Of a stretch of 64,000 bases of DNA, positions 59,345-64,000 are shown piece after piece. A model generated the notes under the pieces. It worked only from the letters and a program-made list of their open reading frames with translations. It searched no databases and was not told where the DNA came from. The position numbers and the translations under genes are program-made. Position 1 is the stretch's first letter. Every line of letters begins with the position of its first letter. Origin of the DNA: an uncultured Steroidobacter sp. (GTDB lineage Bacteria; Pseudomonadota; Gammaproteobacteria; Steroidobacterales; Steroidobacteraceae); assembly GCF_937958065.1 (NCBI RefSeq), contig NZ_CALFXI010000051.1, forward strand, positions 62,001-126,000, read 5' to 3'.

Positions 59345-60255
59345 ACAAGGCGCGCCTGATTCTGGCTTTGATGGCCGCGGCATTCACATTGCCGGCGTCT
59401 GCAGCCACTTATACGTTGGTCGTCGCTGGCCTGGGCGGCGAGCCGTCGTATGAACAAAAGTTTCGCGAGAATGCCGCCGCGGTCGCCGGCGCGGCTCAGA
59501 AAGCGGCGGGCAGCACGGAGTACGTCATCTCGCTCAGCGGCGACGCGGCGCGGGCGGAGGCGGTGAGGCGCGAAATCAAGTCTCTCGCCGCGCGCATGAA
59601 TTCGAACGATTCGGTGGTCGTCGTGCTTATCGGTCATGGCAGTTACGATGGCGAGAATTATCGATTGAATCTGCCCGGTCCCGATCTCACCGACAGCGAT
59701 CTCGCGCGTCTGTTCGATGAATTCCCCGCCCGCGATCAGCTGATCATCAATGCCACCAGCGCCAGCGGCGCCGTGATCGAACGTTGGCAGAAGCCGAGAC
59801 GGGTCGTGATCACTGCGACCAAGAACGGCGGCGAAAGAACTGCAACGCGCTTTGCGCAGTACTGGGCCCAGGCCGTCGCGTCGGACGCGGCGGACACCAA
59901 CAAAGACCAGGTCGTCACCGCCGCCGAGGCCTATGCCTTCGCGACCAAACAGATCGAGGCCGCCTTCAAGGCCGAGACGGCCATGGCGACCGAGCACGCA
60001 CGCATGGAAGGTGACAACGCCGGCCGCTTCACCCTCGCCCGCCTCGGCGCCGATGAGTTGATGCCGGACAACCCCGAGGTCGCGGCGCTGTTGTCGCAGC
60101 GAGGCGCGATCGAGCGCGACCTGAATCACGTGAAGGAACAAAAGGCGTCGCTGCCGGATACCCAGTATTACGACCAGCTCGAAGAAGTGCTGGTGCGCCT
60201 GGCGCTGCTGCAACGGGAGATCGACGCCAAAGCCGGTGGAGGCGCGACGCCATGA
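59341..60255 (+). CDS. Exported caspase-fold (C13-like) protein lacking the usual Cys
   Basis: A 304-residue protein with start GTG 59341 overlapping the upstream stop (GTGA). Signal peptide cleaved after ASA (residue 21). The core has the caspase/legumain-like strand-loop VVVVLIGHGSYDG with His99. The second catalytic strand reads LIINATSASGAV (residues 134-145), where family members normally have a Cys before Ser-Gly-Gly. The Cys is replaced, so the protein is probably catalytically dead or uses Ser. The rest is helical. Part of the MoxR cluster; role unknown. Confidence 0.7.
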   Translation: MNKARLILALMAAAFTLPASAATYTLVVAGLGGEPSYEQKFRENAAAVAGAAQKAAGSTEYVISLSGDAARAEAVRREIKSLAARMNSNDSVVVVLIGHGSYDGENYRLNLPGPDLTDSDLARLFDEFPARDQLIINATSASGAVIERWQKPRRVVITATKNGGERTATRFAQYWAQAVASDAADTNKDQVVTAAEAYAFATKQIEAAFKAETAMATEHARMEGDNAGRFTLARLGADELMPDNPEVAALLSQRGAIERDLNHVKEQKASLPDTQYYDQLEEVLVRLALLQREIDAKAGGGATP

Positions 60256-62507
60256 TGACCCGCACTGCCACTTTGGTGTTGCTGCTGCTTGCCGCGACGG
60301 CGGGTGCGCAATCCATTGACTACGATCCGCGCCGCCCGGTCGAGCTGCGACCGTGCGACGAGCATCGATATCACGGTCGCACCGAGCAGGCGCGCACCTG
60401 CTACGCGAAACTGCTGGAGTCGCCAACGCCCATCGTGCAAGCCGAAGCCGCCTGGGCGGTAGGTGACATCCAGCGCGCCAATCAGATTTTCCGCGACACC
60501 GTGCAGAACAACGAGCGAGCGGTGCAGCCCCGGGTGCGATGGGGCCGTCTGTATCTTCAGACCCACCAGTACTCCGACGCTGTCGAACTGTTCGGTGAAG
60601 CGCTCAAGGCGTTTCCCAACGACGTGCATGCCAAGCTCGGCCTCGCGAGCGTGTTTGCCGAGCGCTTCGAAGGACAGGCACGACCGCTGATCGAGGACGC
60701 CCTGAAGCAGGATGGCGACTTGATCGAAGCGCACCTGCTCACCGCGTCGATGGACCTGGAAGAAGGTCAGCTGGACGATGCGGACAAGGCGCTGGACCGC
60801 GCCATGCGCATCGTCAACAAGGAAAAGCTGCCGCCGCTCGAGGTCTATACGCTGCGCGCGTCGCTGGAGATGTCACGCGGCGGCAATCCCGAGCCCTGGA
60901 TCAAGCGCATTCTCGATTACAACCCGCGCTACGGCGCCATGTATCAGCAGCTGGCCCACTTCGAAATCATGCGGCGTCGTTATAAAGAGGCGACCGTGCT
61001 GTTGCGACGGGCGGTCGAAGTGCAGCCGGATCTGTGGGCTGCGCACGCCGAGCTGGGCTCGAACCTGCTGCGACTCGGTAACGTCGAAGAAGCGCGCACC
61101 CACCTGGAGGCCGCCTACTCCGGCGATCCGTACAGCCCGACGACGGTGAACTCGCTGCGCCTGCTGGATCGGATCAACGACTTCTCGATCAGCGAGGACC
61201 CGGTCGTGATCGGCCAGGACACTTATCAAGTCCGGCTGCGGCTGCACAAGAAAGAGTCCGAAGTGCTGCGGCCGTACGTGCTGGACCTCACCAGCCGCAG
61301 TATCCAGAGCTTTTCGCAGCGCTACGGTTTCAAGCCTCGCGAGCCGGTGACCGTCGAGCTGTATCCGGATCATGATGACTTCGCGGTGCGCGTAGCCGCG
61401 CTGCCCGGCATCGGTCTGCTCGGAGTCACCTTTGGATACGTGGTCGCGATGGACAGCCCTTCGAGCCGCCCGACCAACGAGTTTCATTGGGGCAGCACGC
61501 TGTGGCACGAGATGGCGCACGTGTTCACGCTGGAAGTGACCGACCATTACGTGCCGCGCTGGTTGAGCGAAGGCATTTCGGTGTTCGAGGAGTGGCGCAC
61601 GGGTCCGACGCCGGGCGTGGCGGTGCCGCCGGAAGCCATCGCCGCGCTGGAAAAGAAACAATTCCTGCCGGTCGCCGACCTGGACTCCGGCTTCATTCGG
61701 CCGAGTTATCCCGGTCAGGTGCAGGTGTCGTACATGCAGTCGGGCCTGGTGTGTCTGTTCATCGAGCAGCGCTGGGGCTTCGAGCAACTCGGCGCGCTGC
61801 TCCGGCAGTTCGACGGCAAGCGCACCACGGCGCAGGCCATCGAAGTGACGTTCAAGATTGCACCGGCGGCGTTCGACAAGGAGTTCGATGCGTTCGTACG
61901 CACCCGCTTCGCGAATGTGCTCGCGAATTTCGAGGAGTGGCAGCAGAAAACGCAGGCGGCCCGCCAGGCCATTCAGAAAGAACGTTGGGCGGATGCGATT
62001 GAACCGGCGCGTCGCGCGGTCGCGCTGTATCCGGAGCATGTCGGCGGCGACAGCCCGCACTTGATGCTCGCCAAGGCGCTCGACAAGTTGAATCGGCGCG
62101 CCGACGCCATCGTTGCGTTGGAGGAGTACCGCCGCGCCGGCGGTTGGGATCCGACCGCCCTGCGCCAGCTGGCTCGCTGGCTGGATGAAGCCGGTCGCGC
62201 GCCAGAAGCGACGGAGCTGATGGTCTCGCTCAACTACTCCGATCCGCTGAATGCCGAAGTGCACTCGCAGCTCGGCGAGCGCTTGTTGACCGCCGGCCGT
62301 AACGAAGAAGCATTGCGCGAGTTCCAGGCGCTGCTCGCGCTGAATACGCTGGATGAAGCGCCGGCCCACTATGGAATAGCGCGCGCCTTGCGTGAATTGG
62401 GTGACAAGGCCGGCAGTCGCCGTCATCTGCTGGACGCGCTCGCCACGGCGCCGCACTTCAAGCCGGCGCAGGCTCTGCTGCTGAAAATGATCGAGGAGCG
62501 TACTTGA
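60252..62507 (+). CDS. TPR protein with gluzincin (peptidase MA-like) domain
   Basis: A 751-residue exported protein. Signal peptide ends near AGAQ (residue 18). About ten TPR-like helical repeats occupy residues 35-310. A metalloprotease-like domain follows with the zinc motif HEMAH (residues 419-423) and Glu in LSEGISVFEEW, typical of gluzincins. More TPRs finish the chain (about 560-750). Such proteins may bind and process substrate in the periplasm. It overlaps its neighbours by 4 nt on both sides, so it is an integral part of the operon. Confidence 0.83.
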   Translation: MMTRTATLVLLLLAATAGAQSIDYDPRRPVELRPCDEHRYHGRTEQARTCYAKLLESPTPIVQAEAAWAVGDIQRANQIFRDTVQNNERAVQPRVRWGRLYLQTHQYSDAVELFGEALKAFPNDVHAKLGLASVFAERFEGQARPLIEDALKQDGDLIEAHLLTASMDLEEGQLDDADKALDRAMRIVNKEKLPPLEVYTLRASLEMSRGGNPEPWIKRILDYNPRYGAMYQQLAHFEIMRRRYKEATVLLRRAVEVQPDLWAAHAELGSNLLRLGNVEEARTHLEAAYSGDPYSPTTVNSLRLLDRINDFSISEDPVVIGQDTYQVRLRLHKKESEVLRPYVLDLTSRSIQSFSQRYGFKPREPVTVELYPDHDDFAVRVAALPGIGLLGVTFGYVVAMDSPSSRPTNEFHWGSTLWHEMAHVFTLEVTDHYVPRWLSEGISVFEEWRTGPTPGVAVPPEAIAALEKKQFLPVADLDSGFIRPSYPGQVQVSYMQSGLVCLFIEQRWGFEQLGALLRQFDGKRTTAQAIEVTFKIAPAAFDKEFDAFVRTRFANVLANFEEWQQKTQAARQAIQKERWADAIEPARRAVALYPEHVGGDSPHLMLAKALDKLNRRADAIVALEEYRRAGGWDPTALRQLARWLDEAGRAPEATELMVSLNYSDPLNAEVHSQLGERLLTAGRNEEALREFQALLALNTLDEAPAHYGIARALRELGDKAGSRRHLLDALATAPHFKPAQALLLKMIEERT

Positions 62508-63508
62508 TGAACGACGTCGTTGCGAGCGAGCAGGAGACTGCCGCGCTGGTCAACCTCTTCCGTGATCGCGTCGGCGCGATTCGCGACCAGGTCCGACGTG
62601 TGATCGTCGGTCAGGATGAAGTGGTCGACTATCTCCTGCTGACGCTGCTGGTCGGCGGTCATTGCCTGATCACCGGCATGCCGGGCACGGCAAAGACTTT
62701 GCTGGTGAAGACGCTGGCGACGGCGCTGGGCCTGTCCTTCAAGCGCATTCAGTTCACGCCGGACCTGATGCCGACCGACGTGACCGGCACCGACATCATC
62801 GAAGAGGACATCACCACCGGCCACCGGCGCTGGACCTTCGTGCCGGGGCCGTTGTTCGCGAACGTGCTGCTGGCCGACGAAGTGAACCGTACGCCGCCCA
62901 AGACGCAGGCAGCGCTGCTCGAAGCCATGCAGGAACATTCAGTCACGGTGCGCGGTACGACGCACACGCTCGGCGAGCCGTTCTTCGTGCTCGCGACCCA
63001 GAACCCCATCGAGCTCGAAGGCACGTATCCGCTGCCGGAAGCCCAGCTCGACCGCTTCCTGTTCAACGTGCTGCTCGACTACCTGAGCGCCGAGGATGAA
63101 ATGGAAGTCGTCGACCGCAACACATCGCGATTGGAAGGACCCCAGCTGCGAGCGTGCACCAACGCCGAGGAGATCGTGAAATTTCAGTGGCTGGTGCGAC
63201 AAGTGCCGCTGTCGACGGAAGTCCGCCGGAAGGCGGTGGAATTGGTACGCGCCACCCGGCCGCGCGAAGCCAATGCTCCTGAATCGGTCCGTCGCTATGT
63301 TCGCTACGGCGCCAGCGTCCGCGCGACTCAGTTCCTGTGTCTCGCCGGCAAGGCGCGTGCATTGATGGAAGGTCGCTATCACGTGACCGAGGACGATTTG
63401 CGTGCGCTGGCATTGCCAGTGCTGCGTCATCGCGTGCTTACCAACTACCAGGCCGAGTCCGACGGCAGGAACGTCGACGAAGTGCTGCGAGAGGTCGTCG
63501 GGCGGTGA
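62504..63508 (+). CDS. MoxR-family AAA+ ATPase
   Basis: A 334-residue AAA+ chaperone. Walker A is TGMPGTAKTLLVKT (residues about 57-70), Walker B VLLADEVNRTPPKTQ, sensor 1 VLATQNPIELEGTYPLPE, with the Arg finger region following. The C-terminal lid domain is present. MoxR proteins load or mature vWA partners such as the DUF58 protein encoded next. Start ATG 62504 overlaps the upstream stop. Cytosolic. Confidence 0.95.
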   Translation: MMNDVVASEQETAALVNLFRDRVGAIRDQVRRVIVGQDEVVDYLLLTLLVGGHCLITGMPGTAKTLLVKTLATALGLSFKRIQFTPDLMPTDVTGTDIIEEDITTGHRRWTFVPGPLFANVLLADEVNRTPPKTQAALLEAMQEHSVTVRGTTHTLGEPFFVLATQNPIELEGTYPLPEAQLDRFLFNVLLDYLSAEDEMEVVDRNTSRLEGPQLRACTNAEEIVKFQWLVRQVPLSTEVRRKAVELVRATRPREANAPESVRRYVRYGASVRATQFLCLAGKARALMEGRYHVTEDDLRALALPVLRHRVLTNYQAESDGRNVDEVLREVVGR

Positions 63509-64000
63509 GCGTTGCAGCCTCCAATCGCCTGCTGCCGCCGGAAACCCTGGCGGGACTTGCGAATCTGGAATTGATCGCACGCACGGCCGTGGAAGGCTTC
63601 CTCACCGGCCTGCATCGCTCTCCGCATTACGGGTTCAGCCAGGAGTTCAAGGAATATCGAGCGTATGTGGAGGGCGACGATCCTCGCTTCGTCGATTGGA
63701 ATGTGTTCGCTCGCACCGAGCGCACGTATATCCGACGCTTCGAAGGCGAGACCAACACGCGCTTGATGATCTTGCTGGATGCGAGCGCCTCGATGGGCTA
63801 CGGCTCGCACTCGATCACCAAGCTTCAGTACGGCAAATTCCTGGCGGCCGCGCTGGCTTACCTCGCCGCGCGTCAGCACGACCCCGTCGGGCTCATCGTG
63901 TTCGACGAGCAGGTGCGAACCTTCCGCCCGGCGACCAGCCGTGCGGGTAGCCTGACTGCAATGATCCACGCGATCGACGCGGTGACGCCCGGCAACGGCA
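63505..64000 (+). CDS. DUF58 vWA-domain protein, 5' part, cut by window end
   Basis: The first 165 codons of a gene running past the right edge. It starts at GTG 63505 in GTGA overlap with moxR. The DUF58 signature FKEYRAYVEGDDPRFVDWNVFART is followed by a vWA domain with intact MIDAS motif LLDASASMGYGS. DUF58 proteins are cofactors of MoxR ATPases. The rest of the gene, and any further cluster members, lie outside the window. Confidence 0.92.
   Translation, partial: MSVAASNRLLPPETLAGLANLELIARTAVEGFLTGLHRSPHYGFSQEFKEYRAYVEGDDPRFVDWNVFARTERTYIRRFEGETNTRLMILLDASASMGYGSHSITKLQYGKFLAAALAYLAARQHDPVGLIVFDEQVRTFRPATSRAGSLTAMIHAIDAVTPGNG

Overview
The window reads as a contiguous, GC-rich chromosomal segment of a gammaproteobacterium. 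The evidence is a series of core gene neighbourhoods in gammaproteobacterial order: yicC-gmk divergent from rph-rdgB-hemW, mrcA divergent from pilMNOPQ, then aroK-aroB, and tesA divergent from ybbA-ybbP. The mix of type IV pilus genes, a type VI phosphorylation cassette and many orphan sensors would suit a Steroidobacter/Xanthomonadales-like environmental lineage; that placement is inference. No rRNA, tRNA, CRISPR array, transposase or prophage gene was recognised.

Layout. 1-6.1 kb: 5' end of an exported S9 peptidase, a tiny membrane protein, a eukaryotic-type topoisomerase IB, and a DUF2339/DUF3999 envelope pair. 6.1-16.5 kb: mnmG, an NfeD-like protein, two exported proteins, gmk, yicC, a PP2C phosphatase, rph, rdgB, hemW, and rpmE behind an intergenic region with a compact DnaA-box cluster. 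16.6-31.5 kb: M48 lipoprotein protease, gltA, mrcA, pilMNOPQ, aroK, aroB, dgt. 31.5-32.7 kb: no credible gene, but a perfect 351-bp inverted repeat around a repeat-filled 495-bp core, lying between dgt and hemE. This is the most unusual feature of the window. 32.7-44.6 kb: hemE, fadD, tesA, ybbA, ybbP, two envelope/secreted proteins, and a tagH-pppA-ppkA-like FHA/phosphatase/kinase cassette of the kind that controls type VI secretion. 44.6-57 kb: a small XRE regulator divergent from an archaeal/eukaryal-type prolyl-tRNA synthetase, an EamA exporter, a LytS/LytTR two-component pair, a DUF3096 microprotein, a carboxylesterase, a hybrid histidine kinase, small membrane or secreted proteins, a LysR regulator, and an encapsulin/encapsulated-ferritin operon. 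57.1-64 kb: five genes joined by 4-nt overlaps (vWA membrane protein, caspase-fold protein without the usual cysteine, TPR/HExxH protein, MoxR ATPase, DUF58 protein cut by the window end).

How the genes connect. PilMNOPQ form the alignment and secretin parts of the type IV pilus and sit next to a peptidoglycan polymerase (mrcA). AroK and AroB are consecutive shikimate enzymes. FadD, TesA and YbbAP form the usual fatty-acid/export neighbourhood. FHA, PP2C and Ser/Thr kinase form a phosphorylation switch whose secretion apparatus is not in view. The encapsulin shell and its ferritin cargo are translationally coupled. The MoxR cluster looks like a chaperone plus vWA-adaptor module that also carries two protease-fold proteins.
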